Assembly (NCBI GenBank): GCA_020722285.1
Contig: DYLC01000003.1
Span: forward strand, 1-39,930
Length of the DNA stretch: 39,930 nucleotides
Reading direction: 5' to 3'
From: Desulfobulbus propionicus
Lineage (GTDB): Bacteria > Desulfobacterota > Dissulfuribacteria > Dissulfuribacterales > DYLC01
Within the stretch, counting starts at the first letter, position 1, and each line of letters starts with the position of its first letter. The notes beneath the pieces were generated by a model. The model was not told the DNA's origin and did no database searches. It worked only from the letters and a program-made list of their open reading frames with translations. Shown here in pieces: positions 21,095-30,053 of this stretch. The position numbers and the translations under genes are program-made.

Positions 21095-23752
21095 TTACCC
21101 CCCTACTTCTTGAAGGATGCGCATGCCTTCCTCTATGCGTTTAAGTCTCATCATCAGACCATCTGCCTTTTCCCGTTCCTTCTGAACCACTTCTTCCTTT
21201 GCCTTTTGAAGAAAACCGGGGTTGGCAAGCTTGGCATTCAGCTTTTCAAGCTCAGGGATCAATTTAGACTGCTCTTTTTTCAACTTTCCAAGCTCAGCCT
21301 CTACATTTATTATCCCTGCAAGCGGAACATGCACATCTATCTGATCCAGTACCACAGACATCACGCCAGAAGGTCGTTTGGCTGTGGCGTCAAGAAACTC
21401 CACTTGCTCTACCCTCGCAAGGTTTTGAAGGGCTTTCAGCTCATCCTCCACAATCCTGCGGGCAAATTCCGTATGAGCCACGACAATAATCTGTATGCCG
21501 ACAGCAGGATGCACATTCATCTCAGCCCTGATATTTCTGATGCCAGTGATGATCTCGATAAGAAGCCCTACAGATGTCTCTGCATCGTCATCCTGCCAGT
21601 CCTTGCAGGGCTTTGGATAGTCCTGCACACAGATAAAACCCTGTCTGCCAGGAAGATGATGCCACAACTCCTCTGTAACAAAAGGCATAAAGGGATGCAG
21701 AAGCCGTAAACTGTAATCCAGCACAAGAAGACTTACTGCCTGGGTCACAGTTTTTTCCGCAGAATCCTTGCTGTAAAAACCCTGTTTGGCAAACTCAAGA
21801 TACCAATCGCAGAACTCGCGCCAGAAAAACCCGTAAAGCTCACGGGCAGCCACGTCAAAATCAAACCTGTCCAAGGCAGATCGAATCTCTGAAACAGCCC
21901 TGTCAAGCCTTGCAAGTATCCACCTGTCTCGAAGGGTCAGACGACTGTAATCAATCTCTGGCGCAGCGCCATCAAGATTCATCAGAACAAGCCTTGAGGC
22001 ATTCCAGATCTTGTTCACGAAGTGCCTGTATCCATCAATCCTGTCCTCTGCAAGTTTTATATCTCTTCCATGGGCTGCAAGAGCTGCCAGGGTAAAACGC
22101 ACGGCATCAGTGCCATATTTTTCCATTACCACCAAGGGGTCAATAACATTTCCCTTGGACTTGCTCATTTTATGACCCTGGGCATCCCTTACAAGGGCAT
22201 GAAGATATACATACCTAAATGGCACATCCTTCATGAAGTGAATACCCATCATCATCATGCGCGCTACCCAGAAGAACAAAATATCAAAACTGGTGATCAG
22301 TACAGAGGTAGGATAAAAACGCTTCAGATCATCAGTCTGCTCCGGCCATCCAAGGGTTGAAAACGGCCAAAGCGCTGAACTGAACCATGTATCCAGCACG
22401 TCATGTTCCTGTTCGAGCCTGCTCCCTGCGCATTTACTGCAAACCTTTGGCTCTTCACGGGCAACCATCACCTCTCCACAATCAAGACAGTTCCATGCAG
22501 GAATTCTATGTCCCCACCATATCTGTCTGGAAATACACCAGTCCCGTATGTTGGTAAGCCACTCCTCATAGGTTCTGAACCAGGAATCAGGAAGAATATT
22601 AGTGCGTCCGTCCCTGACTGCCTCAAGGGCCTTTTTCGCCAGAGGGGCAGTGTGTACAAACCATTGTTTTGACACCCTTGGCTCAACAACTGTTCTGCAC
22701 CTGTAGCAACATCCCATTGCCAGACTGTGAGGGTCTTCCGCCTCAAGAAGACCAAGCGTCTGCAGGTCTTCAAGCACAGCCTTTCTCGCCTCATATCTGT
22801 CAAGCCCGGCATATTTGCCGCCATTTTCGTTTACCCTGGCATTAACATCAAAAATGTTGACAGATGCCAGATTATGACGTCTTGCAATCTCGAAGTCATT
22901 GAAATCATGGGCAGGAGTAACCTTTACAGCGCCAGTTCCAAACTCAACATCAACCGCATCATCCGCCACAACCGGTATCTCTCTGTTTACCAAAGGCAGA
23001 ATGAGATTTCTGCCAATCAGATGTCTGTAACGCTCGTCTGAAGGATTGACAGCAACACCAGTATCACCAAGCATGGTTTCTGGCCTGGTAGTTGCCACAA
23101 CCACATAAGAACTGTCTCCAGAAACAGGATACTTGATTCTCCAGATACTTCCAGTTACAGGCTCATGTTCCACCTCAATATCGGCAAGGGCTGTGTGGCA
23201 CCGCGGACACCAGTTGATGATATAGTCGCCCTTGTAAATAAGCCCTTCCTCATACAACCTGACAAAAACCTCTCTGACTGCCTTTGAAAGCCCTTCGTCC
23301 ATGGTGAAACGCTCGCGTGACCAGTCGCATGACGCCCCAAGCCTTTTAAGCTGATGAATTATCCTGCCGCCGGACTCCTTTTTCCACTGCCACACCCTTT
23401 CAATAAATGCATCCCGCCCAAGTGCATCCCGATGTGTGCCTTCGGCCTTTAACTGTCTTTCCACCACATTCTGGGTGGCAATGCCGGCATGGTCTGTACC
23501 AGGCATCCAGAGGGTATTGTAGCCATCCATTCTTTTGTATCTTACAAGCACATCCTGAAGCGTATTGTTCAGGGCATGGCCTATGTGCAAAACGCCTGTG
23601 ACATTAGGCGGTGGAATCACAACGGAAAAATCAGGGCTATTCTCTCTGTGGGTTGCCTTAAAAACCTCTGCATCAAGCCATGCCTTATACCAGCGAGTTT
23701 CCACATCCGAAAACTCATAGGCCTTGGCAATCTGACTGCCTGTCTCATTCAT
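21095..23752 (-). CDS. valS: valyl-tRNA synthetase
   Basis: Charges tRNA-Val, 885 residues, full length for the bacterial enzyme. The HIGH motif is at 56-59 (PPPNVTGVLHIGHALN) and KMSKSKGNV marks the second signature loop in the C-terminal half of the catalytic core. The editing domain (about 190-330), the anticodon-binding region and the C-terminal coiled-coil arm (from about 810, LGKLKKEQSKLIPELEKL) are all present. The ATG overlaps the thrC stop in the arrangement ATGA, indicating translational coupling. Confidence 0.98.
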   Translation of the reverse strand: MNETGSQIAKAYEFSDVETRWYKAWLDAEVFKATHRENSPDFSVVIPPPNVTGVLHIGHALNNTLQDVLVRYKRMDGYNTLWMPGTDHAGIATQNVVERQLKAEGTHRDALGRDAFIERVWQWKKESGGRIIHQLKRLGASCDWSRERFTMDEGLSKAVREVFVRLYEEGLIYKGDYIINWCPRCHTALADIEVEHEPVTGSIWRIKYPVSGDSSYVVVATTRPETMLGDTGVAVNPSDERYRHLIGRNLILPLVNREIPVVADDAVDVEFGTGAVKVTPAHDFNDFEIARRHNLASVNIFDVNARVNENGGKYAGLDRYEARKAVLEDLQTLGLLEAEDPHSLAMGCCYRCRTVVEPRVSKQWFVHTAPLAKKALEAVRDGRTNILPDSWFRTYEEWLTNIRDWCISRQIWWGHRIPAWNCLDCGEVMVAREEPKVCSKCAGSRLEQEHDVLDTWFSSALWPFSTLGWPEQTDDLKRFYPTSVLITSFDILFFWVARMMMMGIHFMKDVPFRYVYLHALVRDAQGHKMSKSKGNVIDPLVVMEKYGTDAVRFTLAALAAHGRDIKLAEDRIDGYRHFVNKIWNASRLVLMNLDGAAPEIDYSRLTLRDRWILARLDRAVSEIRSALDRFDFDVAARELYGFFWREFCDWYLEFAKQGFYSKDSAEKTVTQAVSLLVLDYSLRLLHPFMPFVTEELWHHLPGRQGFICVQDYPKPCKDWQDDDAETSVGLLIEIITGIRNIRAEMNVHPAVGIQIIVVAHTEFARRIVEDELKALQNLARVEQVEFLDATAKRPSGVMSVVLDQIDVHVPLAGIINVEAELGKLKKEQSKLIPELEKLNAKLANPGFLQKAKEEVVQKEREKADGLMMRLKRIEEGMRILQEVGG

Positions 23753-25164
23753 GCAATACTCCTTTCACCTTTCCCTATTTCCCTGGAGACGATCAACTTT
23801 ATTTCATTCACATCTGCCTGGCTTACAACCAGCTTCTGCGGCATCCCTTCAAGCTTTTTGATACTCACTGGAACAGGAGGCAAAGCGCTGATAGCATCCT
23901 GAACAGTCTCAGGGAACTTGGCAGGATGGGCAGTTGCAAGACATATGATCTCACCCCCCGTCAACCTTTCATAAAGCTTTTGTGCGGCGGCAAATCCTAC
24001 AGCAGTATGCGGATCCAGCAAATAACCATATTTTATATATGTGCTTTTAATTGTTTCAGAGGTAAGCCCCCTGTCCACGGAAACAGATTCAAACTCCTCC
24101 CGCGTCTTTCTGAGTTGCTCAGGAGTCACCTCAATATCAACCCCTCTATCAAATGCCTCCATTTTTTCCCTGACCTTCTGGCTGTCCTTATCAAAAAGAT
24201 AATAGAGATATCTCTCGAAATTGCTCGCTACCTGAATATCCATTGATGGGCTTGTCGTGGACTTTACTGACCTGCTCCTGACATATCGGCCTTCCTGTAT
24301 AAAACGTGTCAGAATATCGTTTTCATTGGTTGCAAGAACCAGCCTGCCAATACGGCTGCCTATCATGTTACGGGCTATAAAACCTGCAAAAATATCACCG
24401 AAGTTACCTGTTGGCACGGAAAAATACACTTTTTCTGTATGATCCATCAACTTCAAAAATGCATATACATAATAAACCACCTGCGCCAGCACACGAGCCC
24501 AGTTGATGGAATTTACGGCTGCAAGGTTATGACTTTTTCTGAACTCAAGATCATTGAAGATCGTCTTTACAATAGCCTGACAATCATCAAATGTGCCCTC
24601 AACAGCTATGTTAACCACATTCTCATCTGTAACTGTTGTCATTTGCAGTTCTTGCACATGACTCACCCGTTTGTGAGGATGCAGGATAAAAATCGAGATA
24701 TTCGGTCTGCCCCTGACACCATGAATAGCAGCGCTTCCAGTATCTCCGGACGTAGCGCCGATGATCTTAATACGCTCCCCTCTTTCCTTCAAAATATATG
24801 CAAAAAAATTACCCAGAAGCTGAAGTGCAATGTCTTTGAATGCAAGAGTAGGCCCATGAAACAGCTCAAGCACCCACATATCTCCTACCCTCACAAGTGG
24901 TGTTATGTCCGGATGAGTGAAGCGGCTGTAAGCATCATCAATCATAACCTTGAGTTCCTGGCGGGAAATGTCATCTATAAAAAGAGACATGACTTCAAGG
25001 GCAACTTGCTGATAAGTCATTTTTTTCCAGCCAAGCAAAGTGTCTTCAGAAAGACTGGGGATACTCTCAGACACCAGAAGGCCGCCATCTGTGGCAAGCC
25101 CCATCAAAACTGCTTCCTTAAACGATATGGGAGAAATACCTCCCCTTGTGCTTATGTATTGCAT
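23749..25164 (-). CDS. thrC: threonine synthase
   Basis: PLP enzyme converting O-phosphohomoserine to threonine, 471 residues, the longer type found in proteobacteria and yeast. The N-terminal YISTRGG is family-typical, K110 in GPTLAFKDIALQ binds PLP, and GATSGDTGSAAIHG and VPTGNFGDIFAG bind phosphate. The ATG lies 1 nt after the bd-type subunit stop, and the stop overlaps the valS start. It draws on the same aspartate-semialdehyde family as the DUF39 homocysteine protein at 30054-31253. Confidence 0.97.
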   Translation of the reverse strand: MQYISTRGGISPISFKEAVLMGLATDGGLLVSESIPSLSEDTLLGWKKMTYQQVALEVMSLFIDDISRQELKVMIDDAYSRFTHPDITPLVRVGDMWVLELFHGPTLAFKDIALQLLGNFFAYILKERGERIKIIGATSGDTGSAAIHGVRGRPNISIFILHPHKRVSHVQELQMTTVTDENVVNIAVEGTFDDCQAIVKTIFNDLEFRKSHNLAAVNSINWARVLAQVVYYVYAFLKLMDHTEKVYFSVPTGNFGDIFAGFIARNMIGSRIGRLVLATNENDILTRFIQEGRYVRSRSVKSTTSPSMDIQVASNFERYLYYLFDKDSQKVREKMEAFDRGVDIEVTPEQLRKTREEFESVSVDRGLTSETIKSTYIKYGYLLDPHTAVGFAAAQKLYERLTGGEIICLATAHPAKFPETVQDAISALPPVPVSIKKLEGMPQKLVVSQADVNEIKLIVSREIGKGERSIA

Positions 25165-25165
25165 A

Positions 25166-26374
25166 CTAAAACAATGTCCCGTTTTTAAGTGATATTATGA
25201 TTCCAAGCCCTGCCACAAGTACAAACCAGAGGACAGGAAGCGCCGCAGCAAGACGCCCTAAGCCATGAGGATGATTTTTGTCAGAACCGTTTCGCGCAAG
25301 ATTCACAGCAACCAAAACCGGATAGGCCATAACAACAAGCCCTCCTATAAATGTCCCGAAGAAAAGAACAGCGCTGCCCCAATCAACGGCAAGCTTATAG
25401 TCAAAAATACTGTAACCAACCTTTGCAACATAGACCATTCTTAATGCTTCACGTGCATAAGACATCAAAAATACCGTAACCAAGACGCCAATGGCACATT
25501 TTATGGCATTTTCTGATGGATCCTTCTGGCTTGTCATCAAAAGTCCCAAAAGACCAAGCCCTGCGCCTGCCCCAAGCAACAGAAATGGATTGGACAAAAA
25601 GAATAAGTCATGAGGCAATGTTAAAAGCCACCAGAAACCGACCACCACCTGAGCAACAGTGAAATAAAGGGCAAGTTTTGCCCCCAGTTCACCCACAAAT
25701 CTGAGATACGAAGGCTGGTAATCCTTTCTTTCCTTAAAAAACCAGGCATACAGCATAAGATAGACACCTGTCACAGCAAAAGAAGGGACAATAAAATGCA
25801 GTAACCTGGCAGGTTCAATGAGATACAGCCCTTTGCCATGAGTAATGACTGAATCGCCAGCTACAATCCAATCCTTCCATTTTTGCGGATAAAGCTGCTC
25901 CACAGACAGGCCATGAATGATGAAGGCCGAAACCAGAAGTCCAGCCAGAGAAAGCGCTGCCCAGACTGGATTTGAGCCCTTCTCCTTGTCCTTTTTAAGG
26001 TAAAAAATATAGGCGCATGTAAATGCCACGGCAATAGCCAGCAAAAAACCAAGCGCCCAATAGGCTGACATGGTATTGGCAGTGTACCAGAATGGATCAT
26101 AAATCACCTGAACAAAGAGAAGCGGGGCAACCCCAAGCACCATTGCCACAGATACGCCAACAGTATTTGAACGGGCCAGCGCAGCGCTCAACCTCAAAGA
26201 CTCCGCAGTTCCCTTAAGCCTCATCCAGAGAGCCAAGAAGGACCCACCAACAACGATGTTAACCACAAGGATATGAAGACAAAAGGTCAACACCATTAAC
26301 ACCTGAAAAACAATGGGATAAAAAGGCACACCTGCAGGGTCCCGCATCATGCTGAGATATTGACTAAGTTCCAT
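25166..26374 (-). CDS. cytochrome bd-superfamily oxidase, second CydA-like subunit
   Basis: An integral membrane protein of 402 residues with about nine to ten helices. It is the partner of the heme c-containing subunit upstream (14 nt gap). It looks like a CydA paralog, not a CydB: H34 in FCLHILVVNIVVGG corresponds to the N-terminal heme histidine, and H193 in ARLLHFIVPSFAVTGVYLM corresponds to the region holding the heme b558 histidine of E. coli CydA. A classical quinol-binding Q-loop is not apparent. A complex of two CydA-like chains recalls archaeal CydAA' and the non-quinol families of the superfamily. The alignment was made by eye. Conventional annotation might call it cydB. Confidence 0.75.
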   Translation of the reverse strand: MELSQYLSMMRDPAGVPFYPIVFQVLMVLTFCLHILVVNIVVGGSFLALWMRLKGTAESLRLSAALARSNTVGVSVAMVLGVAPLLFVQVIYDPFWYTANTMSAYWALGFLLAIAVAFTCAYIFYLKKDKEKGSNPVWAALSLAGLLVSAFIIHGLSVEQLYPQKWKDWIVAGDSVITHGKGLYLIEPARLLHFIVPSFAVTGVYLMLYAWFFKERKDYQPSYLRFVGELGAKLALYFTVAQVVVGFWWLLTLPHDLFFLSNPFLLLGAGAGLGLLGLLMTSQKDPSENAIKCAIGVLVTVFLMSYAREALRMVYVAKVGYSIFDYKLAVDWGSAVLFFGTFIGGLVVMAYPVLVAVNLARNGSDKNHPHGLGRLAAALPVLWFVLVAGLGIIISLKNGTLF

Positions 26375-26388
26375 TTAGCACCTCCTCG

Positions 26389-27711
26389 CTACTTGCAAAT
26401 TGAAGCAAGCCAGGCCGCGGCTGCCTGCTTGTCATCGTCTGTGCCTGCAAATGGTGGCATATAGGCATAGCCTTCAAGCGCATCCAGAAACACTGCAATA
26501 TCTTCCTCTGCTGTCATGCCAATTCGATCCAAAAACACAGGCAAAGAACGAAGCCTTGCATTTTTCTCAAAGGAATGACAATTGCCACACTGATGCAGGG
26601 CTATCATCCTGCCTGCTGCCAGCCTGCCTGCATCTGAAGATTTTTTTGCCTCATCCGGCAAAAAATACAGACTTGAGAGAAATCCGTTTTCTTTCATTGA
26701 AGCCAGCTCCGCCTTTATCCCCTTACCAGGAACATCAGAGGCGACAATCTGGTTTCCATACATATATCCATTTATTATATAGGGCCTCCTGACTCCCTCC
26801 CTGAACCCTTCTGTTGCAAAAATACCTGCAAAAAGCACTGCTATCATCAAAATGCCGCTGTATGTGCCAGGCACCTTTGGAACGCTGATGCCAAGCAGAA
26901 AATACAGAAAAACTGCCCCAAAACCACCGGCAGCCACATACAACAGATGTTTCAAGTAAGGAAGTCCAGCGCCTAAACCAAGGTCTTTTGCAGCTTGAGG
27001 CATCTTTACCACAAACCATACAGACATCAGAACAGTAAGCAACGTCCCTATAGCGCCCCACACAGAGGCAAGCCTGACTATGGCCTCGCGAGTCTCCGGT
27101 TTTTCCAGCCTGCCGGCAGCGATTATTGCATACATACCTGCAATCCCGCACATCAGAGCCGTGCGTAAAAAAAGCTGAGGCCAGTATGTATCATTAAAAA
27201 AACCGTCAAAAAAGCCGCCTGTCACAAGCCACTTGCCACCTGAAAGCATGAACGCCAGGATACCGGTGATAATAATCATACTTATCCATGCCGCCCATGC
27301 ATATATCCAGCCTATGCGCAAATGCGCTTTAACATCAATTTTTCCAAGCGTATAATAGTAGACATAAATCGCCACTATTTCGATGACAAAAAAGACCCAC
27401 TCAGTGGCCCAGCCCCAGACATAATTATGTATGAGGGAAGAAAGAGAACGGGGGCTTGCAATGGTAGCGGAAAACCATATTCCAACCCCGGTAATTGAGC
27501 CATAAACAAAGCAGAAAATCAGGATAAGCAGTGTATATTTTCGGATAAACTCCAGAAAATCAGGACGATTTTCCTTCAACGCCTTTTGCTCAATGAATAC
27601 ATTGAACCAGAATGCCCCTGTGGCAAGATGGCTTGGCAAAATGTGAAAACTTGCAATCAGCGCGATAAAAAGGGCTGAAGTAAACCCTGGCACTTCCCAA
27701 AAAGGATACAT
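26389..27711 (-). CDS. cytochrome bd-superfamily oxidase, subunit I with C-terminal heme c domain
   Basis: A membrane oxidase subunit of 440 residues related to CydA. H23 in [13 protein letters not shown] aligns with the E. coli CydA H19 ligand, and [10 protein letters not shown] and [11 protein letters not shown] (E104, E111) match conserved core helices. After the last helix (about 283-300) a soluble domain of about 140 residues carries CGNCH (375-379) and M418 in YMPPFAG, the ligands of a Met/His cytochrome c. The positions of E. coli H186 and M393 seem to be R183 and a non-Met residue, and there is no Q-loop, so a c-type cytochrome or other donor is more likely than quinol. GGGAGG precedes ATG 27711. 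It heads the run oxidase-thrC-valS-nadC. Confidence 0.82.
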   Translation of the reverse strand: MYPFWEVPGFTSALFIALIASFHILPSHLATGAFWFNVFIEQKALKENRPDFLEFIRKYTLLILIFCFVYGSITGVGIWFSATIASPRSLSSLIHNYVWGWATEWVFFVIEIVAIYVYYYTLGKIDVKAHLRIGWIYAWAAWISMIIITGILAFMLSGGKWLVTGGFFDGFFNDTYWPQLFLRTALMCGIAGMYAIIAAGRLEKPETREAIVRLASVWGAIGTLLTVLMSVWFVVKMPQAAKDLGLGAGLPYLKHLLYVAAGGFGAVFLYFLLGISVPKVPGTYSGILMIAVLFAGIFATEGFREGVRRPYIINGYMYGNQIVASDVPGKGIKAELASMKENGFLSSLYFLPDEAKKSSDAGRLAAGRMIALHQCGNCHSFEKNARLRSLPVFLDRIGMTAEEDIAVFLDALEGYAYMPPFAGTDDDKQAAAAWLASICK

Positions 27712-27790
27712 AATGCTTCCTCCCTTTAAATTAAATTAAAAGCAACAAAAAAATCCCATAAATATCTTACAACCCAAAAATCCAAAGACG

Positions 27791-27982
27791 TCAAGGCAGC
27801 GGCTCCAGGATAATCTTTCTGGCTATCATGTCTATTTTAATAATCCTGGCTGAAAGCCTCTTATGCTCACCAAAAAATCCTTTGACTGACACCCCGTTGT
27901 CATCTGGCTCCACAGAAATCACATCCTTGAGGATTTCAACCTCATCACTGCCGCTCTTTATCACCACACTGGTTTGACACAT
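27791..27982 (-). CDS. cooT: CooT-like nickel-binding protein
   Basis: A 63-residue protein with the CooT pattern: start MCQTSVVIKSG, DVISVEPDDNGVSVKGFFGE in the middle, and a final IDMIARKIILEPLP. In Rhodospirillum rubrum CooT is a nickel-binding dimer tied to carbon monoxide dehydrogenase maturation, with Cys2 as a ligand; Cys2 is present here. No CO dehydrogenase gene lies in the window, so the client enzyme is unknown. GAGGAGGT is an ideal ribosome binding site directly before ATG 27982. It is 79 nt upstream of the oxidase genes on the same strand. Confidence 0.8.
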   Translation of the reverse strand: MCQTSVVIKSGSDEVEILKDVISVEPDDNGVSVKGFFGEHKRLSARIIKIDMIARKIILEPLP

Positions 27983-28131
27983 ACCACCTCCTCAGTCAGC
28001 TTTAATCTTCATTTTTTCTCTTTACTATCATAACATTTTTTTATAGACTGAAACAATATAAAACATGCCTCTGAATAATTCCCGGTTTACGATGATTGCT
28101 GGGAATGTTGAAGGCTCATTATATAATATAA

Positions 28132-28214
28132 AGGGTGGTTCCAAAAATTGTTCTTTTGCCCAAGAGCTGCGTTTTGCCCTTGAACAAAATTTATATTTTT
28201 TGGCGCCACCCTAA
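28132..28214. repeat. R3 dispersed repeat, copy a, complete palindromic form
   Basis: An 83-bp inverted repeat: the outer arms AGGGTGGttCCAAAAA and TTTTTGGcgCCACCCT pair, as do inner TTGTTC and GAACAA. The right arm on the minus strand matches copies b and c (GTTCAAGGGCAA and the A-run). It resembles a MITE, but no target duplication could be identified. It forms part of the leader region of the HAD-like gene at 28242. Confidence 0.65.
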
Positions 28215-28241
28215 AATCATACTGTTTGTAGGAGAGATGAT

Positions 28242-28733
28242 ATGCCAAGATTCATAGAGGTTGACCTGCCTTGCGGAAAATTTTACAACATTACAACCCT
28301 GATACTTGACCTCAATGGCACACTTACAGTGGATGGAAAATGGTCAGAGGGGGTAGAGCAAAGGCTTTTGGAGTTGACAGAGATACTCGACATACACATC
28401 CTGAGCGCAGATACTAATCAGACAATGGACACACTACTTGCGCCTTTCAGGGGCAACAAAGGCATTACAATAAAACATCTCGAATCAGGCAAAGGCGACA
28501 TACAAAAACTCACCTATTTGAACAAACTCGGGTGTGAGAATACAGCTGCAATAGGAAATGGCTGTAATGATGCATTCATGCTTAAGGATGCTGCTATCGG
28601 CATATGTATTGTTGGAAAGGAAGGGGCATCAACAAAGACTCTGCTCGCAAGCGATGTAGTATTTCATAACGTGTGCGATGCGCTTGACATCTTCCTGAAA
28701 CCAAACCGCATGATTGCAACCTTGAGAAAATAA
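28242..28733 (+). CDS. HAD-superfamily protein, soluble P-type ATPase-like
   Basis: A small cytoplasmic protein of 163 residues with a compact HAD fold. The nucleophile motif reads LILDLNGTLT (D23), HILSADTN carries the second motif, and AAIGNGCNDAFMLKDAAIGI gives the metal-binding third and fourth motifs, like the phosphorylation domain of P-type ATPases. The second aspartate of the usual DxD is replaced by N25, so phosphatase activity may be weak or altered. No cap or membrane domain is present. A good ribosome binding site (AGGAGAG) precedes the ATG. The substrate is unknown. Confidence 0.82.
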   Translation: MPRFIEVDLPCGKFYNITTLILDLNGTLTVDGKWSEGVEQRLLELTEILDIHILSADTNQTMDTLLAPFRGNKGITIKHLESGKGDIQKLTYLNKLGCENTAAIGNGCNDAFMLKDAAIGICIVGKEGASTKTLLASDVVFHNVCDALDIFLKPNRMIATLRK

Positions 28734-28749
28734 CCTGAAAGCAGCTTTA

Positions 28750-29256
28750 TTAACTGCCAAGATGTTTCTGAACAATATGCTCAAGTTCGTCAGGTTCAAC
28801 CATCCCCATAATCTTTGATACAATCTTCCTGTCTTTTCCAATCACAAATGTCACAGGAAGACCGTAAACATCTCCATAATCTCTGATTACCTTTGAGGTC
28901 GCAAGCAACACAGGAAAATTGATATTCATTCTTTTTATAAAGGATGGCAGCACCTCATTCCAGTTAGAATCAGCAGAAATCGCAAGCACCTGAAGCCCCT
29001 TGTCGCCATATTTTTGCTGTAACTTCACAAAATCAGGTATCTCCGCCCTGCATGGAGGGCAATAAGTGGCAAAAAAATTCAAAACAATCATCTTTCCTTT
29101 AAAATCTGACAACGAATAGGTTTTCTGAGTGACATCCAGCAAGGTGAATTCTGGTGCGACAGTCAGGTCAGCGCTGCTTGTGCAGGCATTGATTGAAAAA
29201 AATATACACCAGCAAAACAAAATAGAACTCAAAAACTTCACAGCATTTTTTTTCAT
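28750..29256 (-). CDS. TlpA/ResA-like thiol-disulfide oxidoreductase, probable lipoprotein
   Basis: A thioredoxin-fold protein of 168 residues directed outward. A hydrophobic N-terminus ends in SINAC, a plausible lipobox with lipidated C25. The active site C66-P-P-C69 lies in FFATYCPPCRAEIP, after DFKGKMIVLNF, and the cis-proline segment is GLPVTFVIGKDRKI. Such proteins reduce apocytochrome c cysteines or act in periplasmic redox control. No cytochrome maturation gene is adjacent. It is convergent with the HAD-like gene, with 16 nt between stops. Confidence 0.9.
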   Translation of the reverse strand: MKKNAVKFLSSILFCWCIFFSINACTSSADLTVAPEFTLLDVTQKTYSLSDFKGKMIVLNFFATYCPPCRAEIPDFVKLQQKYGDKGLQVLAISADSNWNEVLPSFIKRMNINFPVLLATSKVIRDYGDVYGLPVTFVIGKDRKIVSKIMGMVEPDELEHIVQKHLGS

Positions 29257-29290
29257 AAACGTTAACCTTTATCTCTCATTAAATTAATCT

Positions 29291-29311
29291 GTAGGGAGGT
29301 TACCCAGAAAT
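29291..29311 (+). repeat. possible R3 repeat fragment
   Basis: TAGGGAGGTTACCCAGAAAT resembles the R3 start TAGGGAGGTTTCCCAAAAAA with a few mismatches. It lies in the short space between two co-directional genes. Confidence 0.3.
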
Positions 29312-29317
29312 GTAACA

Positions 29318-30037
29318 TCAACCCTCAAACTGCTCCAGTTTTCTAATTAAGACCACAAGAGCTTCTGCTTCTTTTTGCAATATCTGGTTGCCTTTCTCAA
29401 TACTTGCCTTTTCAGGGTCTCCCCAGACGCCGCCTGGCCAATAGCGCAGTTTGTTCCGGGTCAGAATATGTTTTGGAAAAGAAGGAAACTCCTTTACGCC
29501 GCCTTTTCTAACAAAATCAGGACGTAAATACAACATAAGCGAGGTCTCGACCTCTCCGGCATGGGAATCCCCATCAGTTTCAACAAGACCATCGGCAATC
29601 TTCGCCACCAGATCCAACACAGTCAGCACAGCGATTTTTACATCAGAGAAGCGTTGCAGCAGCTCCTCTCCTGCATCAGCTACAAAAGCCATGTGCGTAC
29701 CTCCAGCATGGCCTGAAATCAATACAAAATTTCTAAACCCCTGTGAGTAAGCAGCGACCACAATGTCAATTACCAGCGCCCTTAACGTGCTGCCTTTTAT
29801 GCCAAGAGTACCGGCATGCTGACTGGTGCTTCTGCATAGCCCGTACCACACAGGTGGTGCGACAAAAACAGGATAAAGCCTGCTGGCAAGCATTGCAAGC
29901 TCATATACATGGATCGTGTCGGTCCCAATGGGCAGATGTGTGCCATGCTCTTCAACTGAGCCAAAAGGAAGTATCAATGTCCTGCTTTTGTCAAGACAAT
30001 CAGTAAATGACGAAATATTCAGATTTTCTATAATCAT
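29318..30037 (-). CDS. creatininase family protein
   Basis: A probable metal-dependent amidohydrolase of 239 residues with the creatininase fold. LILPFGSVEEHGTHLPIGTD carries the metal-binding glutamate, histidine and aspartate, and LISGHAGGTH replaces the more common GHGGN. Members cleave creatinine, formamides or peptides such as mycofactocin precursors; the substrate here cannot be told. ATG 30037 is used, two codons inside the longest frame. It is 16 nt after the DUF39 gene on the same strand, so co-expression is likely. Confidence 0.85.
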   Translation of the reverse strand: MIIENLNISSFTDCLDKSRTLILPFGSVEEHGTHLPIGTDTIHVYELAMLASRLYPVFVAPPVWYGLCRSTSQHAGTLGIKGSTLRALVIDIVVAAYSQGFRNFVLISGHAGGTHMAFVADAGEELLQRFSDVKIAVLTVLDLVAKIADGLVETDGDSHAGEVETSLMLYLRPDFVRKGGVKEFPSFPKHILTRNKLRYWPGGVWGDPEKASIEKGNQILQKEAEALVVLIRKLEQFEG

Positions 30038-30053
30038 GACCAATGGCTATAAA

